From: Pocillopora verrucosa | Taxonomy: Eukaryota; Cnidaria; Anthozoa; Scleractinia; Pocilloporidae | Direction: 5' to 3' | Assembly: GCF_036669915.1 (NCBI RefSeq) | Contig: NC_089315.1 | Span: 23,565,936-23,629,935, forward strand | DNA: 64,000 bases | Shown here: positions 26,001-37,400 of the stretch, piece after piece | Layout: each line of letters starts with the position of its first letter | Numbering within the stretch: position 1 is the first letter of the stretch | Program-made: the position numbers and the translations under genes | Notes under the pieces: generated by a model | The model's database searches: none | Seen by the model: only the letters and a program-made list of their open reading frames with translations | Told to the model about the DNA's origin: nothing

Positions 26001-27046
26001 GGTCCTACTTACAACTACTAGTTTCAGTAGTGTTCTTAGCTGCGAGGATCTTCTAATTTCATCTTTCCACCGCAGTGCAAATATGTGAATTTTCATATAT
26101 CTAAAATCTTCATTCACTCGGATGTTTATTTGTACCCAATTCATTGACCAGCTCCCAGTTGGCTTGTTAGCTCAATTGGTAGAGCGCTGCACCGGTATCG
26201 CAGAGGTCATGGGTTCAAATCCCGTACGGGCCTGAAATTTTTTTTTTTTCAGGTCCTACTTACAACTACTAGTTTCAGTAGTGTTCTTAGCTGCGAGGAT
26301 CTTCTAATTTCATCGTATCAGAAGATGTTTCTTCGAACATTTTAATAAGTAATGACGTGAAAAGCTGCAAACTGCTTTATCCCCTCATCAGATAAAAAGG
26401 TCAAGAATGAGAAAACAATCGAAGCAGGTTCCGGTTCGGGATCAGGACCTGACGGAGAATCTGGCTCGGGGGAGGCGGAATCAGAAGTTGGATCTGGATC
26501 GGGCGATGTGTCACCTACCAAGCCAACTTCTCACAAAACAGACGGGCCGGGAATTGATCAGGAGACTGGAAGCGGAAGTGGGGAGGGTGAAAGGTCATCT
26601 TCAGCCTCCAGGGGAGCTGGGGTAGATCAAGAGGAGTCTGGTGACCTTACATCGTCGACTCCCTCAACTGAGGCTGGTAGCGGAAGTGGCGATGGAAATG
26701 CTGGAGGAGAAAGTGAAGATGGAAGTTTGGAGACCTGGATCCCAGGTAGCTTTAGGTCTTAATACTGTTTTTTTAACACCATCAATTCAGAAAGTGACAG
26801 ACTAAGCACAAAGGGCACTATACGACGTTTAAGTTACAAAACTCAAATAAATGGGAAAACCATCCGACTGCTTTGTGATCTGCCTCTTGTTGAACGAATT
26901 CAGGAAAGTATGAACTTCTCGTGCAAGATTTTTCTCTGATTAACGCCAAGTGCTCTTATTTTTTTTTTATTTTTTTTCCAGTGGAAGAGAGATCCCGTTC
27001 ATCCGAGGCGAAGCCAATGAATCCTTTAAAAGCTCCACCATTGTGA
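14030..27046 (+). CDS. Secreted LRR-Ig-Ig-EGF protein with Ser-Gly-rich (proteoglycan-like) region
   Basis: The exons are 14030-14229, 15462-15533, 15981-16052, 16398-16469, 16772-16843, 17268-17339, 18100-18171, 18417-18488, 18854-18925, 19149-19220, 19847-19918, 20390-20461, 20960-21031, 21707-21778, 22185-22390, 22939-23202, 23460-23789, 24341-24448, 26392-26745, 26791-26907 and 26982-27046. Frame is kept at every junction, giving about 859 residues. Exon 1 encodes a signal peptide (MNSLIIVFVVVVFCGIGLSQ) and a cysteine-rich LRRNT cap. Exons 2-14 are thirteen 72-nt phase-2 exons, one 24-residue LRR each. Exon 15 is the LRRCT cap (LHCDCNARWLKAW). Exons 16 and 17 are Ig domains with DLGEYVCVAQNEAG and DEGKYTCAAENKLG. 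Exon 18 has six cysteines in EGF spacing. Exon 19 is acidic with about twelve Ser-Gly pairs. The last two exons are basic, and there is no transmembrane segment. LRR plus Ig order recalls peroxidasin, but no peroxidase domain follows. A matrix or pericellular role is inferred. Confidence 0.92.
17692..17972 (+). repeat. Tandem duplication, 141-bp period, in LRR gene intron
   Basis: TCATCATGAAGATGTGATGG begins at 17692 and again at 17833. The two copies differ at only a few bases and include a CCCCTGACTCCCTCTCCCC tract. They lie in the intron between LRR exons 6 and 7 of the gene. Confidence 0.8.
18558..18755 (+). repeat. Dispersed CAGTATnCATATTCTC repeat, copy 2
   Basis: Begins ACACCCTAACATCAGTATGTG and ends TTAGTCACTCCAAGGGGTCA. 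It is homologous to copies at 11278, 33891 and 63625 and lies in an intron of the LRR-Ig gene. Confidence 0.7.
24998..25069 (-). tRNA. tRNA-like element, anticodon position GGT (unit 1)
   Basis: A 72-nt cloverleaf can be drawn. The acceptor GGCTTGT pairs with ACGGGCC, including two G-U pairs. The D arm is GCTCAATTGGTAGAGC, the anticodon loop CCGGTAT and the T arm ATGGG-TTCAAAT-CCCGT. The anticodon read by position is GGT (Thr). Base 33 is C instead of the near-universal U, and the last pair of the anticodon stem is A-C. A tRNA-derived repeat is more likely than a working tRNA. Confidence 0.5.
25248..25319 (-). tRNA. tRNA-like element, anticodon position GGT (unit 2)
   Basis: Same cloverleaf as unit 1 except for one change in the anticodon stem: the plus strand reads GGTGTAGCGC where the others read GGTGCAGCGC. 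This disrupts the G-C pair at 29-41, leaving A-C. Confidence 0.45.
25497..25568 (-). tRNA. tRNA-like element, anticodon position GGT (unit 3)
   Basis: The 72-nt tRNA-like block is identical to that of unit 1 by eye. Acceptor, D and T arms pair; C33 is present as in the others. Confidence 0.5.
25747..25818 (-). tRNA. tRNA-like element, anticodon position GGT (unit 4)
   Basis: The 72-nt tRNA-like block is identical to that of unit 1 by eye. It is followed by the start of a fifth unit that breaks off at the inversion point near 25930. Confidence 0.5.
25940..25986 (+). pseudogene. 5'-truncated tRNA-like element
   Basis: Only the part from the anticodon arm (GCTGCACCGGTATCGCAG) through the T arm and the 3' acceptor strand is present. 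The D arm and 5' acceptor strand were lost at the inversion junction after AGAAGATCTAATAAAA. Confidence 0.65.
26161..26232 (+). tRNA. tRNA-like element, anticodon position GGT (inverted copy)
   Basis: Full 72-nt block on the plus strand, from GGCTTGTTAGCTCAATTGG through the T arm to ACGGGCC. It is the inverse complement of unit 1. Confidence 0.5.
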
Positions 27047-29457
27047 GAACATTCCAAATGTCTCCTTTTTTCAGCGGCGGTTATGTTAGAGACTAACAAA
27101 ATAAGCCAGTTATGGTATTGAGTTAAGCCAGACAGCCTAAAAATCATCTTGTAAACCTAATGCCAGCTTTATCAACTGAGTAGTTGTAACTTCACAATTG
27201 TCACTGACTCGTCTAAAATGGGTGTGTTATGCTAATATCAATCAAAACACTCTTATTAAACTAAATACAGTGATACTCATGAAGGTATGAATGGGATTTT
27301 TCATTTTCAGAGGGGATGGGATTGGAGGTTCTACACTAACACCTTACACGAACCAGTAGCATGCCATGTGTTAATCTTCTGAAATGGTCTCTTTTTTTAT
27401 TAGAAAAAGGGTATAGGGAGTCATATGCTCCCTACTACCCTCCTTAGATACACCTTTGCACACTTGAATACGTAACGTTAGATGAGTGGTAAATATCCTC
27501 AATTTACACACCTTAGTATATTTCTCTCCCTCTTCATATATTCATGTACTCACATGAATTTGAAACTGAATGCGAAGGCACTCAATGGTACGACAGAATG
27601 AGCAATCATTCTGATCATTTGCCATTACAAACAAGGAAACTACAAAGAATGAAATTGTTGAACATTCATGTCCTTTTCTCCTCTACTGCTGCATTATTTT
27701 AAGTTTCTGTAATGGGGCTCCACAATATCACCTTGTTTTGGAAGAATGATTTTATCATTTCACTCCCATGATCTCATTAGTAATTCTCCTTTTTGTCTAC
27801 CATACAATTCTTATGAAATAAGTTCAGAGAATTTGTAATCAGATCAACAAATATTCCCTTAATTGACATTTTTCTCAATTCTCATCACTTTTGTCTCTTT
27901 GTTGTATTGATATTGCAAGGAAAAATTCTGTCTTGATAACTCATGGGAGTTAATGGTTAAGAAGAAATGGTGTAATTGTACCAAGGTTTGGGAAAAAACC
28001 TGTTGTTTTTGCCTGTCCCCGTGTTAATGGGAATTTCACAAACTCAAGAAGCCTTCTTGGGGCAAAAGTCCCCTGTAATGAGAGCTTTTCAATAATAATT
28101 AACATTTTTAAGCTACCAAGAGTTTATACTGTCCAAAGACCACCCCCTTCTCTTGTTGTATCCAATCACAAGGTAGGTAAGGCAAATTGCACAAAACTGA
28201 TTGGAGTGACAAGGTGTGTGAAAAATCAGTCCATCACTGCGGGTCATTGGGGCCATCTTGTCTAGGGACTCTTTATCAACCTTTGTGGCCAAAGAATTTG
28301 ATGGTTATCATCATGGGTCATGGCTTGTTAATATTAAACCAACCATCTTCCAAAATCACTTTGACAAGAAAGTTGTTCCATTGTACATTTAATCTACATA
28401 CACCCTAGGTGGTCTTATCACAGTTTACATCAAACCCTATTTAAGAAAAAAAGTATTGAGTCACCAAGTGATGCAAAAATTTCAAAATTACATAGCCAAG
28501 TTTAATGTCATGTCAAAATTTTATAACACAATACGAGATAATCCAGTTCAAAAACTTCTCATCAAAGTCAGTATGTGCATCTAGCACCACTTCAAACACA
28601 GGATCTGAAATATACAAGAAATGAAAGGATTACTCATAGCTCAAATTGGAAATAAAAGGAGTGAAATTTGTAGCAGTTACAAATACATGTATCTGGAGGA
28701 AGGTAAGAACAATCAAATTTTCTCATATCTAATTGACAAAATTTGTTATCTTCAAGTGCAGTGAACACAAGCTGCAAATTATTATGTAACATAAACAAAA
28801 AAAAACTACACACACTGCACTACAAAGTAACCTGGAATTTTCTTTAAAAATCATTATGCAATTGTGTGTAACAATAAGGGCTGATTATTAAAACAAAGTT
28901 TTAACAACGTTTGGGAATCATAAATGCATGCAGAGAACCTAGAAGTTAAATTCAAGGGTGATTATTTAAATAAAGTCTTAGTTAAGTTCATGAAAGAAGC
29001 CACAAACCCTTAAACCAAATGACCACCATCTTTTAAATATTTTCCTCCTTAACCCTGTTATGGGGAACAACTGGTAGGAAGCTAGCTGTGCTCAAAGATG
29101 GGTTTTAACACTGCTTACACAAGCAGTTTTTGTTGTATATCCCGTTTTGACCTTTTGCTTTCAAGAACTAAAACTATAACATCATGAAAAAATAGGACTT
29201 GGCCATGAATATCCTCTGACATTCCTTTAACCCTCACCACTCTATTTCCAGCTCTTCCTTAATGCGCAGTTGTGAAAGGCAACTTTTTTAGCATGATCTT
29301 TGTCATATTACATCTACATAAAATGTATAAAAACCCAAGTGACAACAGTTACCAATTTTAACAAATCAAGGGAAAGTCTAAGGGTCAATTTTAAAATCTA
29401 CATGAGCTTCCATCCTCTGACCCCTTTGCTTTGGAAAAACAGAAAATTGTGAATGCC
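27047..29457. other. Region between convergent LRR-Ig and COX5A genes
   Basis: Contains the 3' UTR of the LRR-Ig gene. A variant poly-A signal ATTAAA at 27255-27260 is possible. A dispersed repeat lies at 27752-27962. No coding region with domain, splice or conservation cues was seen. Confidence 0.45.
27752..27962 (+). repeat. Dispersed TTTCACTCCCAnGATC repeat, copy 1
   Basis: Begins ATTTCACTCCCATGATCTC, includes ACCATACAATTCTTATGAA and TGTATTGATATTGCAAGGA, and ends CATGGGAGTTAATGGTTA. It is homologous to the copy at 59482-59692 and more distantly to 62265-62470. Confidence 0.65.
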
Positions 29458-29463
29458 TTTATT
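29458..29463 (-). promoter_or_regulatory. Poly-A signal AATAAA of COX5A
   Basis: AATAAA on the minus strand lies about 117 nt beyond the COX5A stop codon, in the expected place for the cleavage signal of its transcript. Confidence 0.6.
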
Positions 29464-29579
29464 GCACCATGCATGTTAAAAATTGCAGGAGGCAAACTGC
29501 TTCCCAACACTGTGCTAGAAACTGCAAAAAAAAACAAAACCAACAATATAAAACAATTAAGTATACCTTGCAATTGGCA

Positions 29580-31227
29580 TCATTTGGCCAAACCAAGCTC
29601 TTCAGGGGTGGAAAGTCCTAGTTCTTCCATAGTGGGTTTGATTTCACCCAGAATGTAGTTATAGATTTCATTGCTTCCAGCACCTTTATCGTAAACTGCT
29701 TCAAGAACCCTGACTGTCATGGGAAAGTCATTAAGTCGACGGCAGGCATGGAGCATTGCAATAATGATCTTGGGTTCTGGAACCAAGTCATGTCCATAGA
29801 TTTCATTCAGTCCTTTACGCAACTCCCAAGCATCAAGGTCTGGTCTAATAGACAAATATAATTAAAAAGAAACAAATTTCAAATTCCTCAGCAAAACATC
29901 ACATCATTAATCCCAGCAAGAACTTTGAAGTTTTAAATATTAAACAAACTAAAAAAATTTGGATCAATATCAGCATCTGGGCAACTGCCCACCTACCCCT
30001 CCCCTAACCCAACAACAGTCAATTGATAACAATTGAGGGTTAATGTTGGGTTAGGGGAGGGGTAGGTAGGCAGTTGCCCAGATACTGATATTGATCCAAA
30101 AATTTCAAGTGGATTTAAAGGATTGAATACTAAGTACAATTGTTAACCTTTATCTTTAATAGTAATTTTGCACAAATCTTCTTTTGTATCTTTTTTTCAA
30201 TTTTCATGTAAAACAGCTCCAATGAGATGCATGCATAACAACAATTTAATGTACCATAAAAGTTTTAGTAATTATAATAAGGTTATGTAAAAGAACATTT
30301 CAGGCAAAAAAAAAAGAAAAGATGTTCAGCAGGTGGAGAAACGTGACCTTTATGATTTCAGCACAACCCTATGTCATTGTAAAACAAATCAGCAGTCCTG
30401 AAGGCAACTAATTCCTTTCACTTTTTCTTTTATTAATCAAAGAACTATACATAAAATGAAGTATAGGGCTGTGTGGAAATCTTACCAAGTGGCCTTCTAA
30501 CTGTTTATTGTACACAACAAGTACTAATTTTCTACTTAAAGATTTTCCTGGAATCAAATTGGTAACTGAGGCAATATAAGACGAAAATTTATCGAGAAAT
30601 AACTTTCAAACTACTCCTTTTAAAATGTTGTTTAAAAGAATGTTTACATATTGTTCATGTACAAGTAAGACAATGCAAATTGAACTGTGAACTTAAAGGA
30701 AAAAACCTGCCTTGAAAAGTAAGCGTGCCATCGGTTGTCAAACGCTTCATCTGATTCTTTGGGTTTGCTGCTCATCTTTCGTGATGTAACACCTGGTTTT
30801 AAGCAAATTGTTTTAATATCAATTGCAGCATGTCATTTTCAGTAAAAATTCACTTTCTTGAAAAATTCACGCAGGAAACCCAATATCCTTCTTCGTCGCA
30901 AACCTGTAATCTCAAAACTTAGGTTGCTACCGCTCCTGAAAATATGACCCTAATTTGAATATAAGTCAGTTATTCAGAAACATCGTACATCTTTAGACGC
31001 TTGAAGTCCTGTATCGTAAAATTAAACACCACTAAACTATTTGATTTAGGAATGAGAAGTCACGAATCGGACTATGTTGAGTATTCTGGAATTACTGCGT
31101 CGATTAATGTTGCCCAGTCACTTAGCTTCCCTCGCAAATTCTAAAGTCATGAAGGAACCTTACCCAGCATCGAGGCAGCACCTCTCATGGAGGGAACCAC
31201 AAGGCGGCTGGCAACACAACGGAGCAT
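29580..31227 (-). CDS. COX5A: Cytochrome c oxidase subunit 5A, mitochondrial
   Basis: Nuclear-encoded subunit of respiratory complex IV in the inner mitochondrial membrane. Three exons: 31227-31164 (21 codons plus one base), 30792-30711 and 29844-29580, giving 136 residues; human COX5A has 150. Exon 1 encodes a basic, Arg-rich N-terminus ([20 protein letters not shown]) as expected for a mitochondrial targeting peptide. Diagnostic family segments follow: [46 protein letters not shown] and the C-terminus [10 protein letters not shown]. Exon 2 reaches exon 3 in frame only if its donor is GC (CAAG|GCAGGT at 30711/30710); the nearby GT would shift the frame. Intron 2 holds a palindromic element (29959-30099). 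The gene is divergent from the neighbour at 31494, with 266 bp between start codons. Confidence 0.95.
29959..30099. repeat. Palindromic element in COX5A intron 2
   Basis: TTGGATCAATATCAGCATCT at the left end is matched by the inverse at the right end, and the inner arms (ACCTACCCCTCCCCTAACCC and its inverse) also pair. The central loop is about 30 nt. It looks like a fold-back MITE. Confidence 0.8.
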
Positions 31228-31493
31228 CTCGTAGAACTACCGCTACTCAAGTAATCCAAAATGGCGACTAGGTACCGATACCCGGTAGTCTGTGCGAAAC
31301 GTGCGTGACCGCTGAAGGAGGAGGTGTGCTTTGCAGGCGCAGAGGGGTATGATTAGGTGACCGAGGTGACCGGTGAAGGTGTCAAGTTATTTCCATTCGA
31401 AACCGATTACTTGTGAGACTTTTGTGAAGGATCTTAATTTTCCATCGTTGGACACGATGTAAAAGAGCTCAAAAGAGGAGGTTAGCCAGTTAA
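31228..31493. promoter_or_regulatory. Bidirectional promoter, COX5A and unknown gene
   Basis: 266 bp separate the two start codons. CCAAAATGGCGACTAG at 31256-31271 contains a YY1-like AAnATGGCG core, known in promoters of cytochrome oxidase subunits. GC content is higher than in the surrounding DNA. No TATA box is evident. Confidence 0.6.
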
Positions 31494-34400
31494 ATGAGCA
31501 TCATCGATGAAGATAATGGCTTCGAGGGCAACGACAAAAAGGGTGAATCCGAAGTGAGTACTTTGATTAACTATGCATAACATTTTGACAATAGCCTTGA
31601 CAAATGAATTTGTTTCCAAAGTTATTGCACTTATTTTGATTGTTATCGAGCTAGATTTAGATGATTTTATGTCGTATTATGATAAATACCTCACAAGTTC
31701 TCACAGCTGGTGGGTTTAATATGAAAAGCACATTCGAAAGACAATCTACGAACCACAATAAAGTAGCCTGTAAACAACAGAGAGCTGCAATTTAGTATGG
31801 AAATCCCATGTCAGGAGGAGGTAGCAAAGAGGATTGCTCCAAACTTCATCGGAAGACAACTTCACCCGGCTTCTTTTTCACAACAACGAAATTTTGCCTG
31901 AAATTTTCACTTTCTCATTACAATGTCATCCCAAGGTGTCAAATTAAGAAGGTAATTATGTTTAAACGGTTTGGGATGTAAACAAAAATTTCAGTGATAT
32001 TCAGTTATCCAGGGCCATGCTTGCTCAGATTAGTTTTACAGGATTTGATAAACAACATTGAAATAACCACTTCCCCTCAGGCTGTAAATATCCTATCCAA
32101 CTCTGATTCAAGATTACTTGAGGCTTCATACCACTTAAAATAATAGTGGAGCTTGCAGAGCGTAACCCCATAATTATACAAAATAGTAGTAACCCTTCAA
32201 GCCAAAAAAATTTGGATGTACAACTGTACGACCGTATGACCGTATGACTGTACAAGGTGCTATTTTTAACATGTGTGGTCAACTGCACTGCGGGCACGCC
32301 AACTCCACGGCTTTGTCCAGTAGTCCAGTGGTCAGTGCACTAGGCTCCGAGTCGGATGACCCAGGTTCTAGTCCTGGCCGGGGCAAGGCGTTGTGCCCTT
32401 GAGATGTGCTGGAAAAAAAAATGCGAGCTCCGCTTTTAGCCTTGGCTAAATCTATATATGAAAGTGGCTCTAAATGGTTTTGTCAGTTCTAAACACCAAT
32501 TCCTTGATGCATTGCAGCTTTAACACTTTTTCATTTGTATCCTCAGAAATTGTGTCCAAAAAATGCCTAATCATTTTTTCTTATTTCTTTGACTTACAGG
32601 GTTACCATAACAATAGTACATCTTCTTCAAAACACCCTTAATTTAAGCTTTATGATCCTGTACCTAAAAATTTAGTTAATCAATACCCCCTTTTTATTGC
32701 TGAATTGTATCCAGTGTACCAAGATTGATCCTCCTTCAAAAGTTACAAAATTCTGTATTTACTAGTAGTTCAGAGCTACCTTAGTTTTTTGATAGTTTTC
32801 ATTTGGTACAATTGGTATAGCTTTTCTAGAGGCTAAAATCTTGGATGTGTAAGTTGAAATAACTATCCAATGTTAAGTGTTTTTGTTTCTCTAGTTTAAA
32901 AGTGGAAATAAGGAAAGCTGCAACATAGATTGTAAGTTGTTGCACAACCGATCCTTGAAAGTCAAGGAGAAATCATTATGATCAGCACACTAATTAGAGA
33001 TCTGTATTACCTAACACTTTTAACTAGTGCATGTCCTATCAGTCAATGAGTTTTAAGTACAGTATGTTAAGATTGTTCTGTGTACTATTTTAACCAAAAT
33101 TTTGTTTCTTCAGCCAAACCTTCAGTGGTCTCCATTCAAGCAATATGATCAGCTTAACAGAAAAACTACAAGAATTGATATCAACCTAGTTAAATCTGTG
33201 ATTGATAACACTTTCCCTGATACAGAACTTAAAGATGAAAGAGAGTGCAAGGACCTTGAAGCACTTGTTAATGTCCCTTGCTTGGCAAAACTTGTTTGTA
33301 ATGATAAACCTCTTTCTTTGGGAAACAATCCTACTATATCTGAATGTGCTTGTGGAAGTCTAGCAAAGAGGGAATGTGTTTGTTTGTGGGAAAGCTTGCA
33401 AAACAGCTTCTTTCGAAAGACAACTATTCAAGCTACTGAGGTGACTTGGCGGAGGAACTTTTTACATCTATTTAGCCTGGGAACAGAGGTAGAATCAAGG
33501 TTTGGGAGAGGTTCTGCATTGGATGTCTCACAAGATCTGAATGATAAGCATCCTATTTATGGTGGTTCAGGAAAGCTCCGAAATGGATTTTATGTTTCTT
33601 CAAATGGACTTGTGTTCTCAAGTGAGATTAAGGTACAAAACTCACCGGTTTTATTATGCAAAGTTGTATCTGCAAACACCCCTTGTTAGTGACTAATTTG
33701 CAAAAATACCAAAATTTCCTGTTGAAGTCAAATCAGTTATCACTTATAATAAGTGTAAGACCTTTAGCTTTTACGCAGTATTGATCTCTCTTAGAGCTGG
33801 CTGTTCAGAATCTTCTATTTAAATACCCACATGGCAATCTGCTTTAATGTCACCAAGACAAGAAGTATATAATTTATTTCTTAACATTTTACACCCTCAC
33901 ATCAGTGTGCGTTTTCTCCCTACTGTTTTTGATACATTTCCTAAGGTGCTGACAAGGAGAATTCTCTCAGCAATCAAAAGCTTCTTAAGTTGGTAATCAT
34001 TTCTTTTATTTTCCTGACATAAATGTGTGATTCAGTGGTGATATTGTAAGGAGAAATTGGATGCTAGTCAGGGGTCAAAGGGTGAAACAAGTATTGGGAT
34101 TATAATCAAAACAAACATTTCAACTCACAATAGAAATTACGAGAGAGGTTTATTGATTGAATTAGACTTACCAAAGCTATAAACCAAACTTGAATACACT
34201 GTCTCTGGTAACATGGACTTTATTCAACTATTTTATTCAACTAATTTGTTTTTGTGTTTTTTACCTTTCTGTATATGTATAAAGACCATATGCAACCCAC
34301 AGATCCTTTATTTGCACTGACTTAGGGCTAACACTCAAACTGTCAGCTTTAGAAACTCTTTACTGCGGCAGATTTATATCATCAACTCAATTGATTAAAC

Positions 34401-37400
34401 TAAATGATCTTTTTATACCTCCTACTGATGCGTGTGCAACACCACATTTTCCCAAGAAACTTACCCTTGGTATGCTGATTTTGCTTTACAATTTATCACT
34501 ACCTCCAACTCTCTGATTTGCACAATATGCCTAATGGTATGGTTTTAACTGCTGCATTAGTGTTGAAATGTTTTTAAAACCCAGGTATGGTACTTTTGAT
34601 ACTTGGAACCATTACAGTGACTTAACACTTCTTATTATTATAATAATTATTATAATTTTTAATCATAAAATTATGATTGATATTGCTTACTAATGCTTCA
34701 AACCTCAAATTGATATATGTATGTGGTGTCATGACTTCTTGAGAAATCTTGCCATATCCTGTAGCTTTAGGTATCTACAATCCTCTCCAAGATCTTTGCC
34801 ACATCCAATAAGAAAATTTTTCTGATGAACAACTGATTTTAGAATTTCCTATCTTGCTAAATCATGTTCTTAAATGCTTGATCACTCTTCCAAGTGCTGT
34901 GATCATGTTTATGTTCCTATAGTTCCTACATAATATTGTGTGTCACCATCTTGCCCTGTTCCTTATAGAATGAAAGCTTTGAATTGATGGGCCAATTACA
35001 TGTAAATATGGTTGTTCCAAGCTTTCCAAGCCTTAAACCTTCAAACCCTAAGAGTGACCAGAATCTAGTTTCTCCACACAGTAATACTGCTGAGTCATTC
35101 ATTGAGATCATGTGAATAAAGTAAATGATCACCAACCTAAGAAGCTTTTACTGTGAACTGAATTCTCCTTATCAGCACTAAAGGAAATGTGTAAGGAACA
35201 GTATGGAGAAAATGGATACTTATGTTGGGGTGTATAGGGTTAATTGAAAATTTTGAAACCAATGTTGACTGCATGAGGACTTTGTGATGATCTATTCCTG
35301 GGAAGAGTCTCAAAAAAGCTTTGTTCTTCAGTTGCATTGCAAGTTTGCACTGTTTTTGGTTACATTTGGCATCAAAGGAATGTTTAAGAAATTAATTATA
35401 GCTCATGCATTCCTAATCAGATGGAACAGTTCCTTTTATCCTGTTCACATTGCCATTTATTGCAAAATATTTACGTTTGGTTCCCACATGCCAGTAATTG
35501 ATATTATTACATGTACCTTCAGACCACTGAAAACATGTTTCACAGACTCTAGTTTTTAACTGTATTTTGATCAATAATATCTTCAGTTGTGGCCAACAAA
35601 GATAAAATACCCACAATTTTTACTGTAAGTGTTCTCCATCATTATCAATATGTGTACACTGTTTGTAGTATGAATCATAAATTCACAATGAAACATGTGG
35701 CTTTTCCAATTTGTAAGACATATGATAAGACTTACATACATTTATGTTTTGGTGATTGAATGGCTTGCTTCTGTGGGGTTCTTGTAATGAACCAGATATG
35801 TTTGAAGATTATTTACAACTTATTTTGCTTGACCTTGAAGGCAGCAGCACAGAGATTTTGTGCCTCTGTTGAATGCTGAAATAAAGCACAAAGAAAAATT
35901 TAAGTTTGATTATTATATTGAAGAAACCAACCAACCAAAGGAAGGTTGTCATTACCAATTGCAAAACGATAAAATGTACCTTTTCTTTGTGGGGTTTTTT
36001 TTGGCTTTGAGCCTTTGAATACAAGGGTCTACTTTTTCCACTGATGTGAGATTTTAGTGAGTCACTGTGATACCATTTTTCTTTTTCAACATGCGTTCAC
36101 ATTGCCATTCATAGCTATGTTCAATTTCATGGACGATTCCAAATTTATGACCATTTTGCATCAATGTTTTCTTCCAAGTAAGACTTTCTATTATAATTAT
36201 AATTAAAACTGGTAAATATTTTGATTTTGTTTTTCTCAAGCTGATACAGAGTTACTTTACAAAGATTACATTGCCATTCATAGCTATGTTCAATTTCATG
36301 GACGATTCCAAATTTATGACCATTTTGCATCAATGTTTTCTTCCAAGTAAGACTTTCTATTATAATTATAATTAAAACTGGTAAATATTTTGATTTTGTT
36401 TTTCTCAAGCTGATACAGAGTTACTTTACAAAGATTACATATAGATATTTATTTTCAACTCGTCATTTATCGGAGGTGTATGCGTTTGTTTTTTGTCAAT
36501 TTTTCTTGACATGAATAAATTTTTGATGAATTTTTGATAAATTTTTGAATGAATTTTTGATGATGTTTACTTTAAATTTTGAATATTGATGGAATCACTA
36601 AAAATATTAAAGTCACTTTGAAACTGGAAAATGGAAGTGCATATGAGAACACAATCTAGGAAACTTTTTAAGGCAAGGATGTGAGTTTGAAGATTAGTAT
36701 TTAGGACACCAAAAATGGATGAATTATTGCAATTGTTCCTTTAAATTCTAGGAATGTTAAGACATACACATCGGCTTTTAAGCCGAATATTGTTGAATGA
36801 ATGTCGTCTTCTACAATTTTAATCATTTGTGGTTTTAATATATGGGTTTTGTCCCAAATTATTCATGAAATTATTACTGACATTATTTGTCACAGTGATT
36901 TTTTTTTAGAATCAGTAAGATCAACAAAATTGGTCCTATGGTTGCAGGTAATGAATTGGGTGTTAAAGTATTTCACACTTGCCCCACATTTGATTTTTTT
37001 TTTCTCACATTTGGCAAAAAATGTGAGAAAAATAATTTTAAGATGAACTCAATATGTGAGGAAAATTACAGCCCAGAGATTGTACAATATTAAAGTAAAC
37101 ATTATTATGTAAATTCAGATGTCACTACTGTGTTATGGAAATTCTTGTAAGCCATTATTGACATTTAATCAAATGGAAGTGTAAAGTTTGCTGTATTTTG
37201 ATTGGTTTGTTGTTTTCTTGTCAAAAACATAGTGACTTTTAAACAAATATTGCATGATTTGCCAACTTTATTTCTTTTTTACCAAATGAAAATCTCCATA
37301 TTACATAGAGTGTGTCTGTCAAGTTGTCAGAAAAATATTTATCCTCCTGAACAATTATTTATGCATCAGCTTGAATATGAATCATATTTTGTTTTGACCA

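Larger units (their letters stand above)
24861..26327. mobile_element. Array of tRNA-like units flanked by 13-bp direct repeat
   Basis: GTATCAGAAGATG occurs at 24861-24873 and at 26315-26327, bracketing the whole array as a target duplication would. Inside are four head-to-tail units of about 246-250 bp starting at 24875, 25121, 25371 and 25620, plus the start of a fifth at 25870. An inverted segment (about 25931-26314) then carries one truncated and one full tRNA-like sequence on the plus strand. Every unit contains the tRNA-like block, a poly-A/poly-T run and the palindromic ACTACTGAAACTAGTAGT. The array lies in the intron between the EGF exon and the Ser-Gly exon of the LRR-Ig gene. Confidence 0.85.

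Noticed and set aside
32895..32931. A 37-nt segment with good splice signals (CTCTAG and GTAAGT) encoding FKSGNKESCNID in the intron of the unknown gene
   Set aside because: Including it shifts the frame of the next exon and gives a stop within 12 codons. It could only serve a non-productive isoform.
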